This document shows, piece by piece, positions 1 through 8,971 of a stretch of 64,000 bases of DNA (position 1 is the first letter of the stretch; the number at the start of each line of letters is the position of its first letter). The position numbers and the translations under genes were made by a program. The notes below the pieces were generated by a model that saw only the letters and a program-made list of their open reading frames with translations, did no database searches and had not been told where the DNA came from. The DNA is from Microbulbifer sp. YPW1 (GTDB taxonomy: Bacteria; Pseudomonadota; Gammaproteobacteria; Pseudomonadales; Cellvibrionaceae), in NCBI RefSeq assembly GCF_013367775.1, contig NZ_CP055157.1, positions 4,290,001 through 4,354,000 of the forward strand, read 5' to 3'.

Positions 1-99
1 CAGTATCGACGTGCGCGCCGACCGATGCGCTGTTTCCGTGATTTCCTCGCCACAACAGGCGGTGAGCAGTAAGGTGAGTAACGCGGCCATCTTTCTCAT
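1..99 (-). CDS. Lipoprotein, N-terminal fragment (possible second efflux adaptor), cut by window edge
   Basis: An open frame begins with ATG at 99 and runs off the left edge after 33 codons. It starts MRKMAALLTLLLTACCGEE, a basic n-region, a leucine-rich core and an LTAC lipobox, so the product should be a lipid-anchored envelope protein. The ATG overlaps the stop of the upstream HlyD-like gene in an ATGA arrangement, so the two are probably translationally coupled. In such operons this position often holds another periplasmic adaptor or the outer component, but too little is visible to choose. Confidence 0.6.
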   Translation of the reverse strand, partial: MRKMAALLTLLLTACCGEEITETAHRSARTSIL

Positions 100-1052
100 T
101 GGGCTGCCCCCGCAAATTCAATGCGCGCACCCATGCCCGGCAGTAGTTCAACCTCTGGCATTTCGATGAATTTGAATACCAGGCGATAATAAAGTCCCGG
201 CCCCAACTGCTGTCGTTTTTGCGGCTGCGTAGAAACTTCGGCAAGCCGTGTGGGAATACGGCGTTCCAGATAAGCATCAAATACCAGCTCGGCTTCCTGC
301 CCGCTTTGTACCCGGCCTGCGTCCACCTCATGCAGCCAGGCTTCAACGTACAGGTCGCTCAGGGAAGGGATTTCCGCAATCAACCAACCCGGTTGGGCCG
401 TCATCCCCACAAATACCCGCTCACCGGTCCAGGGATGTTTGCCGTACAGAACCGGACCAGAGCGCTCGGCACGCAGGGACATGGACGCAAGCTGTGCGCG
501 CTTGTGCTCGAGCCGGGTCTGCGAAGTGGCAATTTTGGCCCGCTGCTTTGTCGCCGCCACTTCGCGGGTCAGCTCAGCCTGCGCCAACTCCTTGCGCGCC
601 TTGCGCACCGCGGACTCGGCTTCCTTCTTGGCCACCTGGTAGGACTCGAACTCGTAGGCACTCAGGTACTGCTCGGGTACCGCGGCATCGATAGCGGCCT
701 TTTTCAGCAATAACTCCGCGCGCTTGAGAGCAAACTTTTTTTCCAGCACATCCTGCTCGAACTTACTGTCGTCTTTCTTCAGCTTTTCCTCTGCGGTTTC
801 CAGGGCCACCATTTCCGAATCGATTTCCCCCTGAATGGTCGCGCCATCAAACACGGCGACAATCTCGCCGGGCTTTGCCACCTGCCCCTCTGGCATCAAC
901 CACTGCACCTCCACCCGCCAGTTATCGGTCATGGGCGACATAAACGACTGGCTTTCTTCCGCCCGCAACTCTCCGCTTAGCAGCAGCGGCGCTTGCAGGG
1001 CCACCACCGGGTTTGCCGCGAACAGCAGTACAAGCAGCGCTATACGGTACAT
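96..1052 (-). CDS. HlyD/MacA-like periplasmic efflux adaptor
   Basis: A 318-residue protein. I start it at the ATG at 1052 (MYRIALLVLLFAANP), which opens a good signal peptide; the upstream extension of the same frame is arginine-rich and lies within the ABC gene. After the signal come a lipoyl-like strand region (about residues 40-75, PEGQVAKPGEIVAVFDG), a long Lys/Glu/Ala-rich coiled coil (about 80-200) and a C-terminal beta region. This is the layout of membrane fusion proteins that link an inner-membrane transporter to an outer-membrane exit. The gene overlaps the end of the ATPase gene by 13 bases and the next lipoprotein gene by 4. The substrate cannot be read from the sequence. Confidence 0.82.
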   Translation of the reverse strand: MYRIALLVLLFAANPVVALQAPLLLSGELRAEESQSFMSPMTDNWRVEVQWLMPEGQVAKPGEIVAVFDGATIQGEIDSEMVALETAEEKLKKDDSKFEQDVLEKKFALKRAELLLKKAAIDAAVPEQYLSAYEFESYQVAKKEAESAVRKARKELAQAELTREVAATKQRAKIATSQTRLEHKRAQLASMSLRAERSGPVLYGKHPWTGERVFVGMTAQPGWLIAEIPSLSDLYVEAWLHEVDAGRVQSGQEAELVFDAYLERRIPTRLAEVSTQPQKRQQLGPGLYYRLVFKFIEMPEVELLPGMGARIEFAGAAQ

Positions 1053-1735
1053 TTTGAATCCTCCACCACTTCGCCGTCGCTCATCCGGATTATGCGCTGT
1101 GCGCGGCTGGCCACTTCCTGCTCGTGGGTCACCATCACAATGGTCTGGCCTTCGCTGTGCAGGGCGCAAAGCAGTTCGAGAATTTCTTCGGAGGTTTTGC
1201 TGTCGAGGTTGCCGGTGGGTTCGTCGGCAAAAATGACCTTGGGACGATTGATCAGCGCCCGTGCGATGGCCACACGCTGACGCTGGCCACCGGACATTTC
1301 AAAGGGACGATGGTCAATACGGTGGCCGAGCCCCACCCGGGTAAGCATTTCGGCGGCGCGTATACCGGCATCCTCAGAGCCACTGGCATCGGCAAATCGC
1401 AGCGGCAACATGACATTCTGCTGAGCGGTAAGACGCGGTAACAGGTGGAAAGTCTGGAAGATAAAGCCGATATGGCGATTGCGGATGGCGGAGAGGGATT
1501 CGTCGTCGAAACTGGAAACTTCGCGGCCGTCGAGCCAGTACTGGCCGGCTGTCTGCTGATCCAGACAGCCCAGGATATTCATCAGGGTCGACTTGCCGGA
1601 CCCGGACGAACCCATCACTGCGACAAATTCATTCTTTTCAATATGCAGGGAAACATCGCGCAGCGCCGTCACTTTGGCATCGCCGTCGCCATACTCCCTG
1701 CGCAACCCTTTTATTCTTATCACGCGCCAATCCAT
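1040..1735 (-). CDS. ABC transporter ATP-binding protein (MacB/LolD-like)
   Basis: A 231-residue nucleotide-binding subunit. Walker A (GSSGSGKST, residues 42-50), the signature (MSGGQRQRVAIARAL, near 147), Walker B (VIFADEPTGNLD, near 167) and the switch histidine (VTHE, near 203) are all intact. The sequence resembles the LolD/MacB/FtsE class, which powers lipoprotein, peptide or drug export. No permease gene is present in the window. The adaptor and lipoprotein genes follow with overlaps, so the permease, if part of this operon, should lie beyond the left edge. The gene follows uvrB in the same direction after 91 bases and could be co-transcribed or have its own promoter. Confidence 0.9.
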   Translation of the reverse strand: MDWRVIRIKGLRREYGDGDAKVTALRDVSLHIEKNEFVAVMGSSGSGKSTLMNILGCLDQQTAGQYWLDGREVSSFDDESLSAIRNRHIGFIFQTFHLLPRLTAQQNVMLPLRFADASGSEDAGIRAAEMLTRVGLGHRIDHRPFEMSGGQRQRVAIARALINRPKVIFADEPTGNLDSKTSEEILELLCALHSEGQTIVMVTHEQEVASRAQRIIRMSDGEVVEDSKCTV

Positions 1736-1826
1736 TGTCAGCCAGCTAGCCGGCTTATGTAATACGATATCTACATATACCGTTGCAGGTTACCGAATAC
1801 CCCCTGGCAGCGCAATCAGTCCCCGA

Positions 1827-3836
1827 CTACTGCTGCTCCTTGAGCTGGGTGATCTCATCGCGCAGTTTCGCCGCAGCTTCAAACTCGAGATTCTTGGCGT
1901 GCTGGTACATCTGCTCTTCCAGCTCTTCGATCCTGGCCCAGCGCTGCTGATCAGTGAGCGGCTTCTGGTCGGCTTTATAGGCTCCGCCTTTCTCCGCCAC
2001 TTTGCGACGGCCACGGCCCGGAACGCCCGGTGCGATGGCGCCCTCCATAATATCGGCAACGCTTTTAAAGATACCTTTCGGGGTAATGCCGTGCTCCTTG
2101 TTGTGCTCCAGCTGCTTTTCCCGACGACGCTGGGTTTCATCCAGCGCCCGCTGCATGGAATCCGTAATCTTGTCCGCGTAAAGGATTGCCCTGCCCTCGA
2201 GGTTACGGGCGGCGCGACCAATGGTCTGAATCAGGGAGCGGTCCGAGCGCAGGAAACCTTCCTTGTCGGCATCGAAAATGGCAACCAGGGAGACCTCGGG
2301 CATATCCAGGCCCTCCCGCAACAGGTTGATCCCCACCAGCACATCGAACTCACCAATACGCAGGTCGCGGATGATCTCCACCCGTTCCACAGTATCGATA
2401 TCCGAGTGCAGGTAGCGCACGCGTACGCCGTTGTCGCTCAGGTACTCGGTCAGATCCTCTGCCATGCGCTTGGTCAACACGGTAATCAGCACGCGCTGCC
2501 CCGCATCCACACACCGATGGATCTCGGACAGCGTATCGTCCACCTGTGTGGCCGCCGGGCGCACTTCCACTATCGGATCTACCAGGCCGGTGGGGCGCAC
2601 CACCTGCTCAACCACGGCACCGGCGTGCTCCGCCTCGTATTTGCCCGGCGTCGCGGATACAAAGATCGTCTGTGGCGACAGGTTCTCCCACTCCTCAAAC
2701 TTCAGCGGGCGATTATCCAGTGCCGACGGCAGACGGAACCCGTACTCCACCAGGGTCTCTTTGCGCGAGCGGTCGCCGCGGTACATACCGCCGATCTGCG
2801 GCACGGTCACGTGACTCTCATCGATGATCAGCAAGGCATCGTGCGGCAGGTAATCGAACAGCGTGGGCGGTGGCTGCCCCACGTCGCGTCCGGAGAGATA
2901 GCGCGAATAGTTTTCCACCCCGTTGCAGTAGCCCAGCTCCTGCATCATCTCCAGGTCGTAACGGGTGCGCTGCTCCAGGCGCTGCGCTTCCAGCAGTTTG
3001 TTGTTGTCGCGCAGCTGTTCGAGGCGCTCCTTGAGCTCGTCCTTGATCTGGTCGATGGCCTTGACGATGGTTTCCCGTGGCGTCACATAGTGGGACTTGG
3101 GGAAAATCGTGATCCGCGGCACCTTGTGTAGCACCTCCCCGGTGAGCGGGTCGAACAGGGTGATCTCTTCTATTTCCTCATCGAACAGGGACAGGCGCAC
3201 CGCCTCCATATCCGAATCGGCGGGGTAAATATCGATAATGTCCCCGCGTACCCGGTAGGTCGCACGGCGGAAATCGGCATCGTTGCGGGTGTACTGCAGC
3301 TCTGCCAGGCGGCGCAGGATCGTGCGCTGATCGACGATATCGCCGCGGTCCAGGTGCAGCACCATTTTCAGGTATTTGTCCGGATCGCCGAGACCATAGA
3401 TGGCGGACACCGTCGCCACCACGATCACATCCTTGCGCTCGATCAGCGCCTTGGTGGCGGACAGACGCATCTGCTCGATGTGCTCGTTGACCGAGGCATC
3501 CTTCTCGATGAAGGTATCCGACGACGGCACATAGGCTTCCGGCTGGTAGTAGTCGTAGTAGGAAACAAAGTACTCCACGGCGTTACGCGGGAAGAACTCC
3601 TTGAGCTCGCCGTAGAGCTGCGCCGCGAGGGTCTTGTTGTGGGCCATGACAATGGCGGGCCGCTGCACCTGGGCAATGACATTGGCCATGGTGAAGGTCT
3701 TGCCCGACCCGGTCACACCCAGCAGGGTCTGGTGAGCGAGACCGTCGCCGATGCCTTCTACCAGCGCCTCGATTGCGGCTGGCTGGTCACCGGCCGGCTC
3801 GTACTTGCTCACCACTTCAAATGGTCGCGATTCCAT
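1827..3836 (-). CDS. uvrB: Excinuclease ABC subunit B
   Basis: A 669-residue protein, the usual length for UvrB, the damage-verifying helicase-like subunit of nucleotide excision repair. Walker A is GVTGSGKT (residues 40-47). The beta-hairpin region [16 protein letters not shown] (near 93-108), which clamps one DNA strand, is conserved. Further helicase motifs ([18 protein letters not shown]) and a C-terminal UVR motif (about 625-662) for UvrA/UvrC contact are present. The start [18 protein letters not shown] matches the family N-terminus. I looked for a LexA-type operator in the 240 bases upstream and saw no convincing one. Confidence 0.98.
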   Translation of the reverse strand: MESRPFEVVSKYEPAGDQPAAIEALVEGIGDGLAHQTLLGVTGSGKTFTMANVIAQVQRPAIVMAHNKTLAAQLYGELKEFFPRNAVEYFVSYYDYYQPEAYVPSSDTFIEKDASVNEHIEQMRLSATKALIERKDVIVVATVSAIYGLGDPDKYLKMVLHLDRGDIVDQRTILRRLAELQYTRNDADFRRATYRVRGDIIDIYPADSDMEAVRLSLFDEEIEEITLFDPLTGEVLHKVPRITIFPKSHYVTPRETIVKAIDQIKDELKERLEQLRDNNKLLEAQRLEQRTRYDLEMMQELGYCNGVENYSRYLSGRDVGQPPPTLFDYLPHDALLIIDESHVTVPQIGGMYRGDRSRKETLVEYGFRLPSALDNRPLKFEEWENLSPQTIFVSATPGKYEAEHAGAVVEQVVRPTGLVDPIVEVRPAATQVDDTLSEIHRCVDAGQRVLITVLTKRMAEDLTEYLSDNGVRVRYLHSDIDTVERVEIIRDLRIGEFDVLVGINLLREGLDMPEVSLVAIFDADKEGFLRSDRSLIQTIGRAARNLEGRAILYADKITDSMQRALDETQRRREKQLEHNKEHGITPKGIFKSVADIMEGAIAPGVPGRGRRKVAEKGGAYKADQKPLTDQQRWARIEELEEQMYQHAKNLEFEAAAKLRDEITQLKEQQ

Positions 3837-3997
3837 ATACCCTACTCACTCATAAGCTCTGCACGCGCGGCGCGCGCATCCAAGAAGGAAATTGTAGGCG
3901 GATGACCACCACGGCGACAAATCTCACCACCTCAGTCACACGCATCGGCGAGAAAATAAACACTGCAAAATCAAAGAGTTATTTTTAAATAAAGGGG

Positions 3998-4026
3998 TTG
4001 ACCTACTCTGGGGTGCTCTATAAGAT
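3998..4026 (+). promoter_or_regulatory. Predicted sigma-70 promoter for tandem tRNA-Asn genes
   Basis: TTGACC (3998-4003) and TAAGAT (4021-4026) are separated by 17 bases. An A/T-rich stretch lies just upstream and a GC-rich stretch just after the -10, as is common at stable-RNA promoters under stringent control. The first tRNA begins 48 bases downstream. Predicted by eye only. Confidence 0.6.
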
Positions 4027-4074
4027 ACGCGCCATCTGACCGGGACGACATTTTCCGGACCGATCAGACACAGT

Positions 4075-4150
4075 TCCGCCTTAGCTCAGTTGGTAGAGCA
4101 AATGACTGTTAATCATTGGGTCGCTGGTTCGAGCCCAGCAGGCGGAGCCA
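4075..4150 (+). tRNA. tRNA-Asn(GTT), copy 1
   Basis: A 76-base cloverleaf. The acceptor arm TCCGCCT pairs with AGGCGGA and is followed by an encoded GCCA end. The D-loop motif AGCTCAGTTGGTAGAGC, the anticodon GTT in ACTGTTAAT and the T-loop GGTTCGAGCC are all present. It is identical to the second copy 94 bases downstream. Confidence 0.98.
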
Positions 4151-4156
4151 AATTCA

Positions 4157-4193
4157 AAAACCCCGCAGCCGGCAATGGCTACGGGGTTTTTAT
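4157..4193 (+). terminator. Rho-independent terminator after tRNA-Asn copy 1
   Basis: AACCCCGCAGCC and GGCTACGGGGTT form a hairpin around a short loop, followed by a T-rich tail. It lies between the two tRNA genes, so either read-through or a separate promoter is needed for the second copy. Confidence 0.75.
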
Positions 4194-4244
4194 TTAGAGC
4201 TATGCTCTATCGGGAGCCCCAACCAACAGGCCCCACCCCAAAAT

Positions 4245-4320
4245 TCCGCCTTAGCTCAGTTGGTAGAGCAAATGACTGTTAATCATTGGGTCGCTGGTTC
4301 GAGCCCAGCAGGCGGAGCCA
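4245..4320 (+). tRNA. tRNA-Asn(GTT), copy 2
   Basis: Identical over all 76 bases to copy 1, with an encoded CCA end and anticodon GTT. The immediate upstream bases differ from copy 1 (CCAAAAT against CACAGT), so the duplication as seen covers the tRNA itself and not a long flank. No clear separate promoter is visible in the 50 bases between the first terminator and this gene. Confidence 0.98.
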
Positions 4321-4326
4321 AATAAA

Positions 4327-4363
4327 GAAACCCCGCACCTGAAAAGGTCGCGGGGTTTTTTAT
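4327..4363 (+). terminator. Rho-independent terminator after tRNA-Asn copy 2
   Basis: A hairpin of AACCCCGCACCT and AGGTCGCGGGGTT with one mismatch, followed by six T. It resembles the terminator after the first copy in its outer stem (AACCCCG/CGGGGTT). Confidence 0.8.
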
Positions 4364-4401
4364 TGCCCGATTTTCTTGCACGGCGGGTTTGCCGCCAAAA
4401 A

Positions 4402-4432
4402 ATAAAAAACCCCGCGCAAAACGCAGGGTTTC
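4402..4432 (-). terminator. Terminator of the WbpM-type dehydratase gene
   Basis: Read on the minus strand, AACCCTGCG, a TTTT loop and CGCGGGGTT are followed by a T-run. It lies about 40 bases past the stop of the gene at 4471. Confidence 0.7.
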
Positions 4433-4470
4433 CATGAGCCTCCCAGGTCTATCACCCGGGCATCCAGGGC

Positions 4471-6474
4471 TTACACTTCAGGCATTTCCCCAGTCAAACG
4501 ACGCACTCGGCTGCGGCCACCGGTGGGCAACTGCTTCACTTCCGCACCGCGCTCTGTTGCAACCGTTGGCAGACCCTGCGCTGCAGCCGTGGCAATGGAC
4601 TGGTTCCAGACCACGTCGATCAGCTCCTGTTTCGGCGCATAGTCTTTCACCGCCTCAACCAGGATGCGATGGACACTTTCCGCGTCCTGACGGGCGCAGG
4701 CTTCACGCAACTCACCAATAAACAACTGCAACTGCTCACTGGACAAGCGCTCTTCTTCTGCTCGCATGATCATCGGATGATCGGTGCCCGCAACCTTGTC
4801 TCCCAGCAACAACTCTTCGTAGAGTTTTTCCCCGGGGCGCAATCCGGTGATCTGGATTTCGATGTCCCCATCCGGATTGGCCTCGTCGCGTACGGTGTGC
4901 CCCATAATCTGGATCAGGCGCCGGGCGATATCCAGGATGCGCACCGGCTCTCCCATATCGAGAACGAAAACCTCGCCCTTGCGCCCCATACTGCCCGCCT
5001 GCAGTACCAGCTGTGCGGCTTCCGGGATAGTCATAAAGAAACGGGTCACCTTGGGGTGGGTCACCGTTACCGGGCCACCGGCATTGATCTGGTCGGTAAA
5101 CAGGGGAATAACCGAGCCCGAAGAGCCGAGCACATTACCAAAGCGCACCATGCACACCCGGGTGCGACCAAAGCGCCGCCCGAAATCCTGACAGATCAGT
5201 TCTGCCAGGCGCTTGGTTGCACCCATCACATTGGTGGGACGCACCGCCTTGTCGGTAGAAACCAGCACAAACTGCTCAACGCCTGAGGCCTCGGCAGCCT
5301 CCAGCACCGAAAGTGTGCCAAGGACATTGTTCTCGGCGCCCACTGCGACGTTCTGCTCTACCAGCGGCACATGCTTGTAGGCCGCTGCGTGATAAATCGT
5401 GTGAACTTTGAACGACTGGATAATCTCCGCCATCCGGATGCGATTGCGCACATCGCCCAACAGCGCTGTCACTTCTACCTGAAGATTTTCATCCAGCTGC
5501 TGCTGGCGCAGTTCCCGCTCGATCTGATAAAGGGAGAACTCCGAGGCCTCCAGCATGATGAGCTGCGCAGGGCCCCACTGGATGATCTGCCGACAGAGCT
5601 CAGAACCAATGGACCCCCCCGCCCCGGTCACCAGTACGATCTTGCCCGCAATGGAGGAGGACACCAGCTCTTTCTGGGGCTCCACTGGCGCACGGCCGAG
5701 GATGTTTTCGTAGATCTGGGAGACATCGGAGACGCGCCCAGCGCTGTCCACCAGCTCCTCCATCCCCGGAATCACTTTCACCACCACGCCCCGCTCTCGC
5801 AGACTGCGGGTGATTTCCCGGCGCCGGCGCTTGGGCACTCCGGGCATGGCGAGCAGTACCTCGGAAATATCCCGATCAGCAATGACTTCCAGAATATTGG
5901 CGGGACTGTATACGAGCACCCCGTCGATCAGGGTGTTTTGCTTGGAGGCATTGTCATCGAAGAAGGCGACGGTTTTGTACATCTCACCGTGGATCAGCCC
6001 CTTGTAGAGTTGAAGACCCGCGGTGCCGGCGCCGTAGATAGCCACCCGGTTTTTGTGGATTTCCAACGCCATCTGGTAATAGATACGCACCAGCCAGCGG
6101 GAGCCGCCTACGGTAATCAGCGCAAAACACCAGTAAATAACAGGAACTGAACGCGGCACACCCGCGTAGGTGAGGTAGGAAGCGACGGCGAGCACCACAG
6201 CAGAAGCGGTAACCCCCTGGAGCACAGCAACGATCGCCTGCTGCCCCATGTAGCGAATTACCGTGCGGTACAACCCCAGCCGCAGGAAGATGAAACTACT
6301 GGAGACGAGGGTCATCCCGAGGCACAGCGCCATTGCCGGCTCGGTAACCAGGCCGGCCCCATTGAACCGGATGGTCATCGCCAGCAGGAATGCCGCCGTC
6401 AACATCAGCAGATCGTATGACAGCATTAAAACTGGCTTGTAGTTTTTTTGCGCAGCCTTGTAAAAGCGCTTCAC
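4471..6474 (-). CDS. Membrane UDP-sugar 4,6-dehydratase, WbpM/CapD/PglF type
   Basis: A 667-residue protein from the GTG at 6474, which has GGGGGA five to six bases upstream; an in-frame ATG at 6516 would add 14 residues but has poorly spaced ribosome binding. Four hydrophobic segments lie in the first 130 residues. A Rossmann-like central domain and a C-terminal extended SDR domain with GAGGSIGSE (about residue 280) follow. The catalytic region carries STDKAVRPTNVMGATK, the Met-containing variant typical of WbpM/PglF rather than the usual YxxxK. Such enzymes make 4-keto-6-deoxy UDP-HexNAc for O-antigen or other surface glycans. It follows the WbpL-like gene and ends the cluster. Confidence 0.93.
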   Translation of the reverse strand: MKRFYKAAQKNYKPVLMLSYDLLMLTAAFLLAMTIRFNGAGLVTEPAMALCLGMTLVSSSFIFLRLGLYRTVIRYMGQQAIVAVLQGVTASAVVLAVASYLTYAGVPRSVPVIYWCFALITVGGSRWLVRIYYQMALEIHKNRVAIYGAGTAGLQLYKGLIHGEMYKTVAFFDDNASKQNTLIDGVLVYSPANILEVIADRDISEVLLAMPGVPKRRRREITRSLRERGVVVKVIPGMEELVDSAGRVSDVSQIYENILGRAPVEPQKELVSSSIAGKIVLVTGAGGSIGSELCRQIIQWGPAQLIMLEASEFSLYQIERELRQQQLDENLQVEVTALLGDVRNRIRMAEIIQSFKVHTIYHAAAYKHVPLVEQNVAVGAENNVLGTLSVLEAAEASGVEQFVLVSTDKAVRPTNVMGATKRLAELICQDFGRRFGRTRVCMVRFGNVLGSSGSVIPLFTDQINAGGPVTVTHPKVTRFFMTIPEAAQLVLQAGSMGRKGEVFVLDMGEPVRILDIARRLIQIMGHTVRDEANPDGDIEIQITGLRPGEKLYEELLLGDKVAGTDHPMIMRAEEERLSSEQLQLFIGELREACARQDAESVHRILVEAVKDYAPKQELIDVVWNQSIATAAAQGLPTVATERGAEVKQLPTGGRSRVRRLTGEMPEV

Positions 6475-6554
6475 TATTCCCCCAATATGATCCGGTCCCG
6501 GATCAGAGCGATCCATTCCCTAAACAAGTACATCTCACCTTCCGATGGAATAAT

Positions 6555-7448
6555 TCAAGCCACTCCAGATACTACCAGCAGCAACGCCACCATGGACGTG
6601 CAGAGCATCACGGACAACTCGATAAAAAGTGAAGTTTTTACCCCAAACCTCAAAGCCATTCGCTGGTACAGGTGTTGCCGGTGCGCTTCCCACCAGCGCT
6701 CCCTCTTCAACACCCGGACAATCAAGGTCACTGTCGCATCCAGCCAGAAGGGCAAAAATACCAACAGCGGCACCAGCCAGTGGAATACCCCCTGCTGCCA
6801 ACCAGACACACCCACAGCGAATGCCGCCAGGCCAATTACCGTAGAGCCCGCATCCCCGAGGAAGATACGCGCCTTCGGCCAATTGTAGTACAGAAACGCG
6901 ACACTACAGATGGCAATCAGAAGACAAATACCCGCCAGGGTCGTCGCACCCTGCAAAGCGCAGACGATGCCCAACGTGGCAAAGCCGATACCGGTCATGC
7001 TGCCCGCAAAACCGTCCATGCCGTCCATAAAGTTGTACAGGTTGATGCACCACACACCGGCAAAAATCAGAACAGGCCACAAAAGCCAGGGCTCGACTTG
7101 AGGCGCGAGTGAATACAATAGCAACGATACGGACAAAGTTTGCACAGCAAAGCGCAAACCGGCGCCTAACTGACGTAAATCGTCTACCAGTGACACTAAA
7201 AACAACAGGAGAAAAGCAAAAACGGTGCCAATAGAGAGCGTAATACCACTGACCACAATGCCGCAGGTGACACCGGCAATCAGTGCCCAGCCACCGGTAC
7301 GCGGCACCGGCGTCTCATGCAGGGAGCGATGATTTGGCGTATCCAGCGCCAGGTTTCCCAGGCGGGCAAGCAGTACACGCAGAATACACGCGGTCACCAC
7401 ACAGGACACCAACAACGGGGCCAGCCAAACCTCCACTACCGCCCCCAT
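6555..7448 (-). CDS. Undecaprenyl-phosphate glycosylphosphotransferase, WecA/WbpL/MraY family
   Basis: A 297-residue polytopic membrane protein with about ten hydrophobic segments. Family motifs are visible: DTPNHRSLHETPVPRTGG near residue 35, DDLRQLGAGLR near 90, NLYNFMDGMDGFAG near 135 and ARIFLGDAGS near 190, plus a basic cytoplasmic loop with HRQHLYQRM near 255. These include the aspartates that bind Mg and the nucleotide sugar. The enzyme transfers a HexNAc-1-phosphate to undecaprenyl phosphate, starting lipid-linked glycan assembly. Its ATG overlaps the TAA of the upstream epimerase gene by one base, so the two are coupled. Confidence 0.92.
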   Translation of the reverse strand: MGAVVEVWLAPLLVSCVVTACILRVLLARLGNLALDTPNHRSLHETPVPRTGGWALIAGVTCGIVVSGITLSIGTVFAFLLLFLVSLVDDLRQLGAGLRFAVQTLSVSLLLYSLAPQVEPWLLWPVLIFAGVWCINLYNFMDGMDGFAGSMTGIGFATLGIVCALQGATTLAGICLLIAICSVAFLYYNWPKARIFLGDAGSTVIGLAAFAVGVSGWQQGVFHWLVPLLVFLPFWLDATVTLIVRVLKRERWWEAHRQHLYQRMALRFGVKTSLFIELSVMLCTSMVALLLVVSGVA

Positions 7449-8380
7449 TATTTACCCCTCAAGAATTGACTGTATCGCCCATCCGGCCGCCAGTTGAGCC
7501 GCGATTTTAGACGCTCAGCACTATAAAGCTCGCTCCTCGCCACTTCAAGGACGCCAACTTTAACTCCGAGAGTCGACAGAATCCGAAATGGCAGCAGCAG
7601 CAACCCGGCGAAAAGGCGATCACTTTTTACACTGCGCCCACTGGCTGCCGCACTGATGGCGGCGAGGTTGTAATACCGGGGCTCAGCGGCGATAAACACC
7701 TCACGATTACAACTGGAACCCGCCAGTATCACTATCGCGGACAGCAGATCTTCCAGCGCTACAAAGCTGCGGTATCCAGTCGCCGGCACCACGGGAACCA
7801 GCTTGCACCACCGCCTCAACCGGTTCCGCCACACGAACGCACGCTTGCGCGGGGTCGGCTGCCCTACCCCCGCATATCCGGAAAACTCGCCGTAAACAGC
7901 CGCCGGACGTAAAATATTCACTCGCATCTTGCAATGCCGGGCCAATAAGCCCTGCTCTGCGCGCCACTTACTCTGCCCATAGGGATCGGTGGCTGGCTGC
8001 CCGGCACTTTCTCCGGCAACCTCTCCTGCGGGCGCACACACCGCCTTGACACTGGAGAGGTATATAAACTGATCAGCCCCCGCCTTGTCAGCGAGGGACA
8101 GCAATGCGCATGGCAACTGACTGTTTAGCGTGTCCGCCAGTGCGGGGTTCTTACGGCAATCCCTTGCGGACGACATCCCGGCCGCATAGACCACGATATC
8201 CCCCGGCTGAAATACGCCGGCAAACGACTCCGCTGTAAACTCCCCGATCTGAAGGTGGCTACACCCCTGCGGACCGGCCGCACCACGAGATATGGAGAGC
8301 ACCGCCTTGCCGTCCTCAACCAAGTAGCGGCACAAGGCCGAACCGATATATCCCGAACTGCCTATTACCACCCAGCGCAT
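7448..8380 (-). CDS. NAD-dependent sugar-nucleotide epimerase/dehydratase (WbpV/WbpK-like)
   Basis: 310 residues from the ATG at 8380 (MRWVVIGSSGYIGSALCRYL), preceded by AAGGTAG. The N-terminal GSSGYIGS is the dinucleotide-binding loop of extended short-chain dehydrogenases. YLSSVKAV and DPYGQSKWRAEQ carry the Ser and YxxxK catalytic residues. In clusters of this type the enzyme reduces or epimerises a 4-keto sugar nucleotide before it is used by the adjacent WbpL-type transferase. It is the first gene of the three-gene cluster. The exact sugar cannot be assigned. Confidence 0.85.
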   Translation of the reverse strand: MRWVVIGSSGYIGSALCRYLVEDGKAVLSISRGAAGPQGCSHLQIGEFTAESFAGVFQPGDIVVYAAGMSSARDCRKNPALADTLNSQLPCALLSLADKAGADQFIYLSSVKAVCAPAGEVAGESAGQPATDPYGQSKWRAEQGLLARHCKMRVNILRPAAVYGEFSGYAGVGQPTPRKRAFVWRNRLRRWCKLVPVVPATGYRSFVALEDLLSAIVILAGSSCNREVFIAAEPRYYNLAAISAAASGRSVKSDRLFAGLLLLPFRILSTLGVKVGVLEVARSELYSAERLKSRLNWRPDGRYSQFLRGK

Positions 8381-8437
8381 TATTACGTTTTCTACCTTTC
8401 TATATATTCCGGTTGAGCCCGGCTCGATCCAGTCCCA

Positions 8438-8468
8438 CAAAAAAAGACAGCGCCTTATGGCGCTGTCT
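8438..8468 (-). terminator. Terminator of comEA-like gene
   Basis: Read leftward, GACAGCGCC, an ATAA loop and GGCGCTGTC form a perfect 9-base-pair stem followed by a run of T. It lies 12 bases past the comEA stop and just upstream of the epimerase gene. Confidence 0.88.
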
Positions 8469-8479
8469 CGGCGAGATCA

Positions 8480-8782
8480 TTACAGCTGGATCCGATCCTT
8501 GTTCTTCTCCAGCGTGGCAACCCCGATCCCCTTCACCTCCAGCAACTGCTCCATGCTGGCAAAGTTTCCGTTCGCCTCTCGGTACTCCACAATCAGCGCC
8601 GCTTTTGCCGGGCCGACGCCTTCAAGCACCTCGGACAGCTCCTCTGCGGAAGCCGTGTTCAGGTTGACCAGTGTCTGCACCTGCTCCTGTGATGCAACTT
8701 CTTCAGCGCTCACCATTGGCGCATTGGTGAGCAACAGGGCAACAGCAAAAATTGCAGCCAGCGGGATACGGAAAAATTTCAT
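8480..8782 (-). CDS. comEA: ComEA-like helix-hairpin-helix DNA-binding protein
   Basis: 100 residues. A signal peptide (MKFFRIPLAAIFAVALLL...SAEE) is followed by two helix-hairpin-helix motifs: NLNTASAEELSEVLEGVGPA and then FASMEQLLEVKGIG. This is the short secreted form found in Gram-negative bacteria, which binds double-stranded DNA in the periplasm during competence-linked uptake. It has its own terminator. It sits between the surface-glycan genes and pyrF. In pseudomonads a comEA-like gene lies beside wbpM too, as I recall. Confidence 0.92.
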   Translation of the reverse strand: MKFFRIPLAAIFAVALLLTNAPMVSAEEVASQEQVQTLVNLNTASAEELSEVLEGVGPAKAALIVEYREANGNFASMEQLLEVKGIGVATLEKNKDRIQL

Positions 8783-8971
8783 GGCAAAATCCTTTTTGGT
8801 TGTTTTGTGTTTACACTCCTTTTACTTCCGAGGGACGACAAACCTCCCCAAGGCACGCAAAACTCTACCATCTACAACCGGGATTTTTGAGCGAATCGCC
8901 ATTACACGCTATTACAGCGCGGCACACCCGATCTCAAATTTGAACAGCCGTTCCAACCCGAGCCCCGGGCC

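Noticed and set aside
3837..3997. LexA operator upstream of uvrB
   Set aside because: No CTG-N10-CAG palindrome of good quality was found in this stretch.
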